A DNA stretch of 27,781 nucleotides, taken from NCBI GenBank assembly GCA_903821905.1, contig CAIJMQ010000011.1, positions 1 to 27,781 of the forward strand, written 5' to 3'. Below the pieces are notes generated by a model, which had not been told where the DNA came from, searched no databases, and worked only from the letters and a program-made list of their open reading frames with translations. Positions 8,129 to 14,853 of this stretch are shown here, piece after piece (within the stretch, counting starts at the first letter, position 1; each line of letters starts with the position of its first letter). A program made the position numbers and the translations under genes. Source of the stretch: an uncultured bacterium. Lineage in GTDB: Bacteria; CAIJMQ01.

Positions 8129-8644
8129 ATGGAACAGATAAAAGGTGAAATCAGGAAAAAAATTAAAGAAGAAATAGAACAGACAACTTTTAAAGAAAAG
8201 GTTGTATATATAAACCGTGTAGGCAAAGTAGCAAAAGGCGGAAGAAAAATAGCTTTCAATGCAGTTGTGGTAGTGGGCAATGGTAACGGCAAAGTAGGAT
8301 ATGGTTTAGGAAAGGCTCCAGAGGTAGCAGAAGCTATAAGAAAAGGAGTCAAGATAGCCACGAAAAATATGGTTGAAATACCTATAAAAGATAATACTAT
8401 ACCTGCTTCTATAACGGGTAAATATGTCTCATCTACAATTATCCTTAAGCCCGCTTTGAAAGGTACCGGAATTATAGCTGGAGCTCCTGCTCGGGCAATA
8501 TTGGAACTTGCAGGTGTTAAAGATGTGCTTACTAAATCTTTAAAATCTAATAACCCTCTTAATGTGATAAAAGCTACTTTAAACGGGTTACAGAAGATTA
8601 GCAAAAATATGGAACGTTACCAAATGAGGACTGGACAGAAATGA
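8129..8644 (+). CDS. rpsE: 30S ribosomal protein S5
   Basis: S5 contributes to decoding fidelity and mRNA unwinding at the entry channel. The N-terminal dsRNA-binding domain shows FKEKVVYINRVGKVAKGGRK, AVVVVGNGNGKVGYGLGKAPEV and EAIRKG. The C-terminal domain shows GTGIIAGAPARAILELAGVKDVLTKS and NPLNVIKATLNGL. Length 171 is normal. A GAGAGGAATT sequence precedes the ATG. Its stop overlaps the rplO start by 4 nt, leaving no room for rpmD (L30), which usually sits here. Confidence 0.97.
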   Translation: MEQIKGEIRKKIKEEIEQTTFKEKVVYINRVGKVAKGGRKIAFNAVVVVGNGNGKVGYGLGKAPEVAEAIRKGVKIATKNMVEIPIKDNTIPASITGKYVSSTIILKPALKGTGIIAGAPARAILELAGVKDVLTKSLKSNNPLNVIKATLNGLQKISKNMERYQMRTGQK

Positions 8645-9354
8645 AATTACATAACTTATTACCTCCTTTCGGCAAAAAACATAAAAAGAGAAGAGTTGGA
8701 AGAGGAGATTCGGCAGGTCAGGGAAGTCATAGCGGAAAGGGAATGAGCGGGGAAAGATCTCGTTCCGGTCGTGTTCATTACCTAGGTTTTGAGGGTGGAC
8801 AGATGCCTCTATACAGAAGACTGCCCAAAAGAGGATTTACTCCGTTAGTAAAAGAGAGGTATCAAGAGGTTAACATCTACTCCCTCAATGATTTCAAAAA
8901 TGAAAAGGAAATTACCCCCGAAATACTTTATAACAAAGGTCTTATTAGGAAAAAAGATGGCAAAGTCAAAATTTTGGGTGGGGGCGCCATTGAAGTAGTT
9001 CTGATAGTAAAAGCACATAAGTTCAGTAAGAGAGCAAAAGAGGAGATAATTAAAAAGGGCGGAAGTGCAATTGAAATTGGCAAAGAACTACAGAGTGATA
9101 AAGCGCCGGTAGTAAAAGAAAAGCCGAAGAAAATAGAGAAAAAGATAGAAGAAAAGAAAGTTGAAAAGCAAGAACCCAAAAAAGAACCAAAAGTAGAAAA
9201 GTTACAAATAAAACAAGAAAAGAAGATAGAAGAAAAAAAGGTAATAGTAAAAAAGATGGTAAAAAAGGAAAAGATTACAAAGGCAAAAAAGACAGTAAAA
9301 GGTACAGAGGGGAAAAAAGAAAAAATTACCAAGGATAAAAAGAAAAGTAAGTAA
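8641..9354 (+). CDS. rplO: 50S ribosomal protein L15 with long lysine-rich C-terminal extension
   Basis: L15 is a late-assembly 23S rRNA binder. Residues 1-149 are a full ordinary L15: MKLHNLLPPFGKKHKKRRVGRG, the glycine-rich GQGSHSGKGMSGE, FEGGQMPLYRRLPKRGF, and the end KFSKRAKEEIIKKGGSAIEIG. About 88 further residues follow (to 237) that are almost only Lys, Glu, Val, Ile, Pro and Thr, with repeated EKK, KPKK and KKxxKK units. This resembles a histone-H1-like disordered tail and is absent from the usual L15 of about 145 residues. The reading frame is open throughout, so it is a true extension and not a fusion to a known domain. It overlaps rpsE by 4 nt. Confidence 0.95.
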   Translation: MKLHNLLPPFGKKHKKRRVGRGDSAGQGSHSGKGMSGERSRSGRVHYLGFEGGQMPLYRRLPKRGFTPLVKERYQEVNIYSLNDFKNEKEITPEILYNKGLIRKKDGKVKILGGGAIEVVLIVKAHKFSKRAKEEIIKKGGSAIEIGKELQSDKAPVVKEKPKKIEKKIEEKKVEKQEPKKEPKVEKLQIKQEKKIEEKKVIVKKMVKKEKITKAKKTVKGTEGKKEKITKDKKKSK

Positions 9355-9381
9355 ACTTTATAGATATTCCTTTAAAATAAT

Positions 9382-10710
9382 ATGGCTGTTAATCTTGGCG
9401 GTTTAAGAGATATTTTTAAGATTCCGGAACTATCAAGGCGGATATTTATAACATTAGGTTTTTTGGCACTATACAGGGTAGGTATATATGTCCCGACTCC
9501 GGGGATTAATAGTGCAGCTTTAGCAGAGTTCTTTACCAAGATGCAGAGTACTCTTTTTGGAATGTGGGATCTCTTTGCGGGTGGTGCTTTAAGCCAAGCA
9601 TCTGTATTTGCCCTGGGTATAATGCCGTATGTCACGGCTTCAATCATAATTCAGATGCTGGTGCCTGTTGTTCCGTATCTCGAAAAACTTTCTAAGGATG
9701 AAGGAGAAGAAGGCAGGAGAAAAATAGTCCAATACACTCGTTATGGCACTATTTTTATTTCTATAATCCAGGCGATAGGTATTGCTAGAGTATTGGAATC
9801 TCCAGGTGCTTTTGGTGGCATTGTTATGGTTAATTCTCCCGGCTGGTACTTTAGATTGATGACAGTAATAACAATGACAGCTGGCACGACTTTTATCATG
9901 TGGATTGGAGAACAAATCTCTGAAAAGGGTATTGGCAATGGCATTTCTTTAATAATTTTTGCAGGTATTGTTGCACGTTCTCCTCGAGATGTAGTTAGAA
10001 CTCTAGACTTGGTAAGAAATAGACAAATGAATCTTTTCTTATTAATTTTTATTATAATCTTTGTTATAGCTATAGTTGCAGGTGTTGTACTAATTACCCA
10101 AGCCCAAAGGCGTATCCCGGTTCAATATGCAAAAAGGGTGATAGGAAGGAGGGTGTACGGTGGGCAATCTACTTATATACCTTTAAGAGTTAATCAGGCG
10201 GGAGTTATACCCATAATATTTGCAGTGTCAATAATGCAATTCCCGCAGACTATAAGCATGTTTTTTGGTCATAATACTGAATCTAAATTCTTCCAGATAC
10301 TTTCTTTTATCTCCTTGAGTAAACCTTTAGGCATGTTTATTTACGCAGTCTTAATAATATTCTTCACCTATTTTTACACCGCTATGACTTTTAACCCAAC
10401 AGAAATGGCAGAAAATATTAAAAAGTACGGAGGATTTGTTCCAGGGATGAAACCTGGCAGGACTACAGCTGACTATTTTGAAAAGATAATGTCAAGAATT
10501 GCACTACCTGGCGGTATATTCTTGGCAGTGATAGCTCTGCTTCCAATGATTCTTGAACGTAAGCTGAATTTACCGTTCTATTTTGGTGGTACATCTCTTC
10601 TTATTGTTGTGGGTGTTGCGCTGGATACAATGGGACAATTGGAATCTCATTTGTTAATGCGCCAGTATAGTGGATTTATCCAAAAAGGTAAGACTAAGGG
10701 TAGGTACTAA
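9382..10710 (+). CDS. secY: Preprotein translocase subunit SecY
   Basis: SecY is the channel subunit of the Sec translocon in the inner membrane. The 442-residue protein has the ten-helix pattern of the family. Landmarks are RIFITLGFLALYRVGIYVPTPG in TM1, the plug-region serine/glycine stretch with FAGGALSQASVFALGIMPYV, the QRRIPVQYAKR cytoplasmic loop, the NQAGVIPIIFA segment, and the C-terminal loop FNPTEMAENIKKYGGFVPG then the end SHLLMRQYSGFIQKGK. It follows rplO by 27 nt. No Shine-Dalgarno is visible. SecE and SecG are not in the window. Confidence 0.98.
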   Translation: MAVNLGGLRDIFKIPELSRRIFITLGFLALYRVGIYVPTPGINSAALAEFFTKMQSTLFGMWDLFAGGALSQASVFALGIMPYVTASIIIQMLVPVVPYLEKLSKDEGEEGRRKIVQYTRYGTIFISIIQAIGIARVLESPGAFGGIVMVNSPGWYFRLMTVITMTAGTTFIMWIGEQISEKGIGNGISLIIFAGIVARSPRDVVRTLDLVRNRQMNLFLLIFIIIFVIAIVAGVVLITQAQRRIPVQYAKRVIGRRVYGGQSTYIPLRVNQAGVIPIIFAVSIMQFPQTISMFFGHNTESKFFQILSFISLSKPLGMFIYAVLIIFFTYFYTAMTFNPTEMAENIKKYGGFVPGMKPGRTTADYFEKIMSRIALPGGIFLAVIALLPMILERKLNLPFYFGGTSLLIVVGVALDTMGQLESHLLMRQYSGFIQKGKTKGRY

Positions 10711-10726
10711 TAAAATCAAATTTACA

Positions 10727-11380
10727 ATGAAAATACTAATAATGGGGCCACCTGGAGCTGGAAAAGGAACAATAGCTGAAATGTTACAAAAAGATTTGGG
10801 TGTTATGCATCTGTCGAGTGGCGACATATTAAGAGAAGCAGTAAAAGAGAATAATCCATTAGGTTTAGAAGCGAAGGCTTATATGGAAAAAGGCGTGCTT
10901 GTCCCAGATAGCATAATTATCAAGCTAATGAAAGAGAAATTGAACGAAGACAACTTTGTCTTAGACGGATTTCCAAGAAATTTAGCCCAGGTTAAACAAT
11001 TAGAAGATGAGGATATAAAAGTGGATGCAGTATTAAATTTAAAAGTAAGTGAAAAAACAATTGTTTCCCGTATTTCTGGCAGGCGTATATGCACAAAGTG
11101 CGGCAAAATATATCACCTTCAGAATATGTCCCCCAAGAAAGATGCAATATGCGATAATTGTGGAAATAAACTTTATCAAAGAGAAGACGATAAACCTGAC
11201 ACTATAAAGGAACGGCTAAAAACCTACAAGGAACAAACGGAAGAATTAATAAAATACTACAGCGACAAGGGTATATTAAATAATATTGATGCGGATGGAA
11301 ATAAAGAGGCTATTTATGCTAAAATAACCGGTTTGCAATGGATAAAAAAGAGAAAATCCAAGTTAAGGGCAAGATCGTAG
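10727..11380 (+). CDS. adk: Adenylate kinase, zinc-lid form
   Basis: Adenylate kinase converts ATP + AMP to 2 ADP in the cytosol. The 217-residue protein begins [15 protein letters not shown], with the P-loop at residues 7-15. It has the NMP-binding SSGDILRE (30-37), DGFPRN (80-85) and a long lid with C122/C125 and C142/C145, which would hold a structural zinc. I start at the [10 protein letters not shown] methionine. An in-frame ATG 19 codons upstream lies inside secY and would add a basic non-family peptide. No Shine-Dalgarno is evident. The 3' end overlaps infA by 43 nt. map, usually next, is absent. Confidence 0.96.
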   Translation: MKILIMGPPGAGKGTIAEMLQKDLGVMHLSSGDILREAVKENNPLGLEAKAYMEKGVLVPDSIIIKLMKEKLNEDNFVLDGFPRNLAQVKQLEDEDIKVDAVLNLKVSEKTIVSRISGRRICTKCGKIYHLQNMSPKKDAICDNCGNKLYQREDDKPDTIKERLKTYKEQTEELIKYYSDKGILNNIDADGNKEAIYAKITGLQWIKKRKSKLRARS

Positions 11381-11559
11381 AAACTCTACCTAATGCATAT
11401 TTCAGGGTGGAACTTGAAAACGGTCATAAGGTTTTAGCTCATGTATCAGGAAAGATGAGAGTGCATTTTATAAGAATTTTAGCAGGAGACGAAGTGACAG
11501 TGGAGCTTTCTCCGTACGATTTAACAAGAGGTCGGATAACATATAGGCATAGTAGATAG
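11338..11559 (+). CDS. infA: Translation initiation factor IF-1
   Basis: IF-1 binds the ribosomal A site during initiation and is a single S1/OB-fold domain. The 73-residue protein matches the family across its length: [42 protein letters not shown] and [15 protein letters not shown]. The N-terminal [12 protein letters not shown] aligns with the family start, so the first 43 nt really lie inside the 3' end of adk. The tail HSR is ordinary. rpmJ follows after 8 nt, a conserved pairing. Confidence 0.97.
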   Translation: MDKKEKIQVKGKIVETLPNAYFRVELENGHKVLAHVSGKMRVHFIRILAGDEVTVELSPYDLTRGRITYRHSR

Positions 11560-11567
11560 GTAAATAA

Positions 11568-11681
11568 ATGAAAGTAAGAGCTTCAGTAAAAAAAATATGT
11601 GGTAAGTGCAAACTTATAAGAAGAAGAGGACGTCTTCATATAATTTGTTCTACTCCTTCACACAAACAAAGGCAGAAATAA
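11568..11681 (+). CDS. rpmJ: 50S ribosomal protein L36, zinc form
   Basis: The 37-residue protein is translated from the ATG at 11568 and reads [15 protein letters not shown] at its start and [10 protein letters not shown] at its end. The zinc ligands C11, C14, C27 and H32 are all present, so this is the zinc-containing L36. Its place between infA and rpsM is the conserved one. The upstream spacer TAGGTAAATAA offers only a weak ribosome-binding site. rpsM starts 2 nt after the stop. Confidence 0.97.
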   Translation: MKVRASVKKICGKCKLIRRRGRLHIICSTPSHKQRQK

Positions 11682-11683
11682 AA

Positions 11684-12091
11684 ATGGCAAGAATTATAGG
11701 TGTTGAAATACCGGATGGTAAAAAAAGCAAAATCGCACTCAGATATCTTTATGGTATAGGGCCTGCCAGGGCTCTTTTTGTATTGAATTCTGCTGGTATA
11801 GATCCAGAAAAGAAAGTAAAAGACTTAACAGGCGAAGAACTTAGCAAAATAGCTTCAACAATTCAGGCAAATTTCAAAGTAGAAGGTCCCTTAAAACAAG
11901 AAATTTCAACCAATATCAGAGAACTTACAAGTATTGGTACCTATAGGGGATACAGACACAAAGTAGGGTTACCAGTTCGTGGGCAAAGAACATCTTGTAA
12001 TGCCCGTACAAGAAAGGGACCAAGAAAAACGGTCGGTGTTTTAAGAAAGAAAGGAAAAGAAAGAAAGCCAATTTCGGATAAAAAGGAATAA
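11684..12091 (+). CDS. rpsM: 30S ribosomal protein S13
   Basis: S13 contacts P-site tRNA and bridges to the large subunit. I start at MARIIGVEIPDGKK, the family start. The open frame extends upstream through rpmJ but carries no family sequence there. Landmarks are the helix-two-turn-helix YGIGPARALFVLNSAGI, ELTSIGTYRGYRHKVGLPVRGQRT and the basic C-terminus NARTRKGPRKTVG. At 135 residues it is somewhat longer than usual because of the tail LRKKGKERKPISDKKE. It is the first gene of the alpha block. Confidence 0.96.
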   Translation: MARIIGVEIPDGKKSKIALRYLYGIGPARALFVLNSAGIDPEKKVKDLTGEELSKIASTIQANFKVEGPLKQEISTNIRELTSIGTYRGYRHKVGLPVRGQRTSCNARTRKGPRKTVGVLRKKGKERKPISDKKE

Positions 12092-12103
12092 TAGGATATA
12101 ACT

Positions 12104-12685
12104 ATGGCAAATCCAAAATCAGATAAAGAAGATAAAGAAAAGAGAGAAAAACCAGCTGAAAAGCAAAAAAAGGTTGAAGAGCACAAAAAGGCTGACACGC
12201 ATAAAAAAGCTGATGACAGCAAAAAACCCGAAACTAGTAAAAAAGCTGCTGATAGCCAACCAATTGATGAAAGCAAAATAGTTGAAGAAATTAAAGCAGC
12301 AGTTGGCGAAGTTAAAAAGAAGAAAAAGAAACTACAAAAAATTCCTAGAGGGATTGTTCACATAAAATCTACCTTCAATAATACAATAGTTACAATTACA
12401 GACCCGGAAGGTAATTGTATTTTTTCCTCTTCATCGGGTTCTGTTGGCTTTAAAGGTACAAAAAAATCTACCCCTTTCGCAGCTTCACGCGCTGCAGATA
12501 CTGCAGGCAAGAAAGCTGTAGCATTAGGTATGAAAGAAGTAAGTGTTTATGTTAAAGGGCCTGGGGCTGGCAGAGAGACAGCAATAAGGTCATTAGAATC
12601 GGCGGGGCTTACAATTACACTTATAAAAGATGTAACCCCTATTCCACATAATGGGTGTAGACCACCTAAAAGAAGAAGAGTATAA
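12104..12685 (+). CDS. rpsK: 30S ribosomal protein S11 with N-terminal lysine-rich extension
   Basis: S11 lies on the 30S platform near the mRNA exit. Residues from about 76 are an ordinary S11: [60 protein letters not shown] and the end [18 protein letters not shown]. Before it is an extra segment of about 65 residues made mostly of Lys, Asp, Glu, Ala and Ser with imperfect repeats ([15 protein letters not shown]). S11 is normally about 129 residues; this one is 193. The extension ends in a predicted helix ([21 protein letters not shown]). The start at 12104 follows AGGATATAACT. An internal GTG at the core end cannot be excluded as a second start. Confidence 0.94.
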   Translation: MANPKSDKEDKEKREKPAEKQKKVEEHKKADTHKKADDSKKPETSKKAADSQPIDESKIVEEIKAAVGEVKKKKKKLQKIPRGIVHIKSTFNNTIVTITDPEGNCIFSSSSGSVGFKGTKKSTPFAASRAADTAGKKAVALGMKEVSVYVKGPGAGRETAIRSLESAGLTITLIKDVTPIPHNGCRPPKRRRV

Positions 12686-12688
12686 AAT

Positions 12689-13327
12689 ATGAGATATACT
12701 GGACCTAATTGTAAGATATGTAGACATGTTGGGGAAAAATTATTTTTAAAAGGCACCAAATGCAATACAGCTAAATGCATTATCACAAGAAGACTAGAGA
12801 AACAGGATAAAAAAAGTAGAACCAGCAGAACTACTTCAAGAAGAAGAACAAAACTTTCAGATTACGGCGTAAGACTTTTAGAAAAACAAAAACTAAGAAG
12901 AACGTATGGTCTTTCCGAAAAAAGTTTAAGAAGGTTTTTTGGTATTGCTTCTAAAAGGAAAGGCAATACAGGGGAAGTGCTTTTAACCATTTTGGAAAGC
13001 AGATTAGATAACGTTATTTTCAAAATGGGTTTCGCAAATTCGAGACCGCATGCAAGACATCTTGTGAGTCATAAGTTTTTCATCGTTGGCAAGAGAAAAG
13101 TTAACATACCTTCATATCTGGTAAAAGAAGGTGAAGTAATTAAGCTGAGCGCCAGCAAACAAGAAAAATTAAAGAAAACTATACCAACCGAGGCGGAAAG
13201 AGAAGTGCCTCTATGGCTTTCAGTAGACAGGGAAAAATTGGAAGGTAAGATGTTAAGACTTCCCAAACGCTCAGAGATTTCTGTCCCTGTGGAAGAAAAT
13301 TTAATTGTTGAATTTTATGCTCGTTAG
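12689..13327 (+). CDS. rpsD: 30S ribosomal protein S4, zinc (C+) form
   Basis: S4 nucleates 30S assembly and in some bacteria regulates the alpha operon by binding its mRNA. The N-terminus has four cysteines C8, C11, C25 and C30, matching the zinc-binding C+ type. The S4 RNA-binding domain follows (LESRLDNVIFKMGFANSRPHARHLVSH). The protein ends with the usual PVEENLIVEFYAR. Length 212 is normal. The final CGT-TAG forms the left arm of a hairpin that leads into a T run before rpoA. Confidence 0.97.
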   Translation: MRYTGPNCKICRHVGEKLFLKGTKCNTAKCIITRRLEKQDKKSRTSRTTSRRRTKLSDYGVRLLEKQKLRRTYGLSEKSLRRFFGIASKRKGNTGEVLLTILESRLDNVIFKMGFANSRPHARHLVSHKFFIVGKRKVNIPSYLVKEGEVIKLSASKQEKLKKTIPTEAEREVPLWLSVDREKLEGKMLRLPKRSEISVPVEENLIVEFYAR

Positions 13328-13355
13328 TAACCTTTGTGCTAACGGGAAAGTTTTT
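13320..13355 (+). terminator. Possible intrinsic terminator/attenuator between rpsD and rpoA
   Basis: The end of rpsD and the following spacer form an 8-bp stem, including one T-G wobble. CTCGTTAG (13320-13327, containing the stop codon) pairs with CTAACGGG (13339-13346), with an 11-nt loop. Five T residues follow at 13351-13355 after AAAG. A second copy of CTAACGG lies at 13356-13362 and could compete for the same arm. Stem GC content is modest and the gap before the T run is long for a strong terminator, so partial readthrough to rpoA is more likely than full stop. Confidence 0.4.
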
Positions 13356-13385
13356 CTAACGGTATAAATAAAGGGGATAACAATT

Positions 13386-14357
13386 ATGGAAGAAAAGAAT
13401 AGTATCGAGTTTTTAATTATGCCGGATAAGTTGGAATGGGAAAACTTAACTCCATCTTATGGAAAAGTTGTCATATATTCCCTTGAGAGAGGTTTTGCTA
13501 CGACGTTAGGTAACTCTTTAAGAAGAGTACTTCTTTTCTGCGTTCCAGGGACAGCTGTAACTTCTGTGAATATTGAAGGTGTAAAACACGAATTTTCAGC
13601 AATACCGGGTGTAGTGGAAGACGTTCCACAATTAATTGCTAATCTAAAACAGACCATCATAAAAATGCATGACGACAAAGGCGGTAAAAAAGAACTTTCA
13701 CTTGACGTACAAAATGAAGGAGAAGTGAGAGCTGGTGATATAAAAACCGACAAAGATGTCGAAATCCTGAACCCTCACCTGCATCTTGCTACATTGAGCA
13801 TAGGCAAACATCTAAAGATGAAAATTGAAATTCAAAGAGGCAAGAGCTATGTGCAAGCTAGAAAAGTATCAACTGCAGATTTGCCTATTGGAACAATAGC
13901 CATAGATGCACTATTCTCACCAATTAAAAAAGTGGATTTCAAAGTAGAAAATACACGCGTAGGAGACCGAGTAGATTACGAAAAACTGCTTTTAGAAATG
14001 TGGACAAATGGAACAATTACTCCTGAACAAGCAATGGAATATGCAACAAAAGTTTTGATTAAACACTACGAATTTATTCTGGACAGCTTTAATAAAAGAG
14101 GAGTTAAGGAGGAGATGGAAGGGGAAATTCTGGAAGAAAAGAAAGAAGATAAAAAAGAACTGCTTTCCAAAAATATTTCGGAATTTGACCTTTCAGTCCG
14201 TTCAATGAATTGTCTAAAAGCGTCAAACATAAAAACAATAGGCGAACTTACAAGGAAAACAGAAGAAGATATGATGCAGTTTAAAAATTTTGGCAAAAAG
14301 TCCCTTGAAGAATTGAGAGATTTACTTTCTAAGTTGGGACTTTCGTTTAAAATCTAA
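13386..14357 (+). CDS. rpoA: DNA-directed RNA polymerase subunit alpha
   Basis: Alpha dimerises to start RNA polymerase assembly and its C-terminal domain binds UP elements and activators. The 323-residue protein has the N-terminal domain with SLERGFATTLGNSLRRVLL (about residues 32-50), GVKHEFSAIPGVVEDV and LPIGTIAIDALFSPIKKVDF. A linker rich in Lys/Glu joins it to the C-terminal domain from about residue 265, which has LSVRSMNCLKASNI and FKNFGKKSLEELRDLL. GGGG lies 9 nt upstream of the ATG. It is flanked by rpsD and rplQ in the standard alpha-operon order. Confidence 0.98.
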   Translation: MEEKNSIEFLIMPDKLEWENLTPSYGKVVIYSLERGFATTLGNSLRRVLLFCVPGTAVTSVNIEGVKHEFSAIPGVVEDVPQLIANLKQTIIKMHDDKGGKKELSLDVQNEGEVRAGDIKTDKDVEILNPHLHLATLSIGKHLKMKIEIQRGKSYVQARKVSTADLPIGTIAIDALFSPIKKVDFKVENTRVGDRVDYEKLLLEMWTNGTITPEQAMEYATKVLIKHYEFILDSFNKRGVKEEMEGEILEEKKEDKKELLSKNISEFDLSVRSMNCLKASNIKTIGELTRKTEEDMMQFKNFGKKSLEELRDLLSKLGLSFKI

Positions 14358-14373
14358 TAACAAAAAGTTAAAA

Positions 14374-14808
14374 ATGAGACACCTTAATAAGAAAAAGAAA
14401 CTTGGAGTCAATGCAGCTCACAGGAAAGCTTTGCTTAGGAATCTATTTACTTCACTCCTTGCCTCTGGGAAAATAAAAACCACTGCATCAAAAGGCAAGG
14501 AACTTGTGAGAACCGGCAACATTCTCATAGAAAGAGCAAAGAAAGGCGGTTTAGTTTCCCAAAGGAAAGTCGCTTCCCATATAACTAACAAAAAAGTTTC
14601 CATAACTTTCTTCAAAGAGACTCTGCCGAAATTAGCTTCCCGTACGGGTGGCCATATTAGATTACTTAAAATAGGCACTCGAAAAGGTGATGGTGCTAAA
14701 GTAGTCATGGTGGAACTGATTACAGAAGAAGGAACACAAAAAACACCTGCCTACCAGACGGCAGGCGGGGATAACAGAGAACAGAAAATAGAAAAATCTG
14801 TGACTTGA
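14374..14808 (+). CDS. rplQ: 50S ribosomal protein L17
   Basis: L17 lies near the tunnel exit. The core matches the family: MRHLNKKKKLGVNAAHRKALLRNL, LFTSLLASGKIKTTASKGKELV and the C-terminal block HIRLLKIGTRKGDGAKVVMVELI. The remaining roughly 24 residues (from about GTQKTPAYQTAGG) are unusual for L17. They are encoded by a GC-rich palindrome and flanking sequence, so the tail may come from insertion of a repeat. No Shine-Dalgarno is visible before the ATG. It is the last gene of the ribosomal operon. Confidence 0.96.
   Translation: MRHLNKKKKLGVNAAHRKALLRNLFTSLLASGKIKTTASKGKELVRTGNILIERAKKGGLVSQRKVASHITNKKVSITFFKETLPKLASRTGGHIRLLKIGTRKGDGAKVVMVELITEEGTQKTPAYQTAGGDNREQKIEKSVT
14746..14765. 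repeat. GC-rich REP-like palindrome inside the 3' end of rplQ
   Basis: CCTGCC (14746-14751) and GGCAGG (14760-14765) form a 6-bp all-GC stem with an 8-nt loop, in an otherwise AT-rich neighbourhood. It encodes the PAYQTAGG part of the L17 tail and is past the conserved core of the protein. Its composition and position suggest a small mobile palindromic repeat that landed at the end of the gene. Only one clear copy is seen in this window, so its repetitive nature is inference. Confidence 0.45.
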
Positions 14809-14853
14809 TTTATAGCTCCAGGTATCTGATATCTTATTTCTTACCTCTGAATC

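Noticed and set aside
8059-8604. Open frame of 181 codons on the minus strand opposite rpsE
   Set aside because: It is the antisense of a clear S5 gene, with no recognisable motifs or ribosome-binding site.
10670-10726. Upstream ATG for adenylate kinase inside secY
   Set aside because: It adds a basic 19-residue peptide before the family start [10 protein letters not shown], with no supporting ribosome-binding site.
11606-11683. Upstream start for S13 inside rpmJ
   Set aside because: The family N-terminus is MARIIGVEIP; the upstream part is just rpmJ read in another frame.
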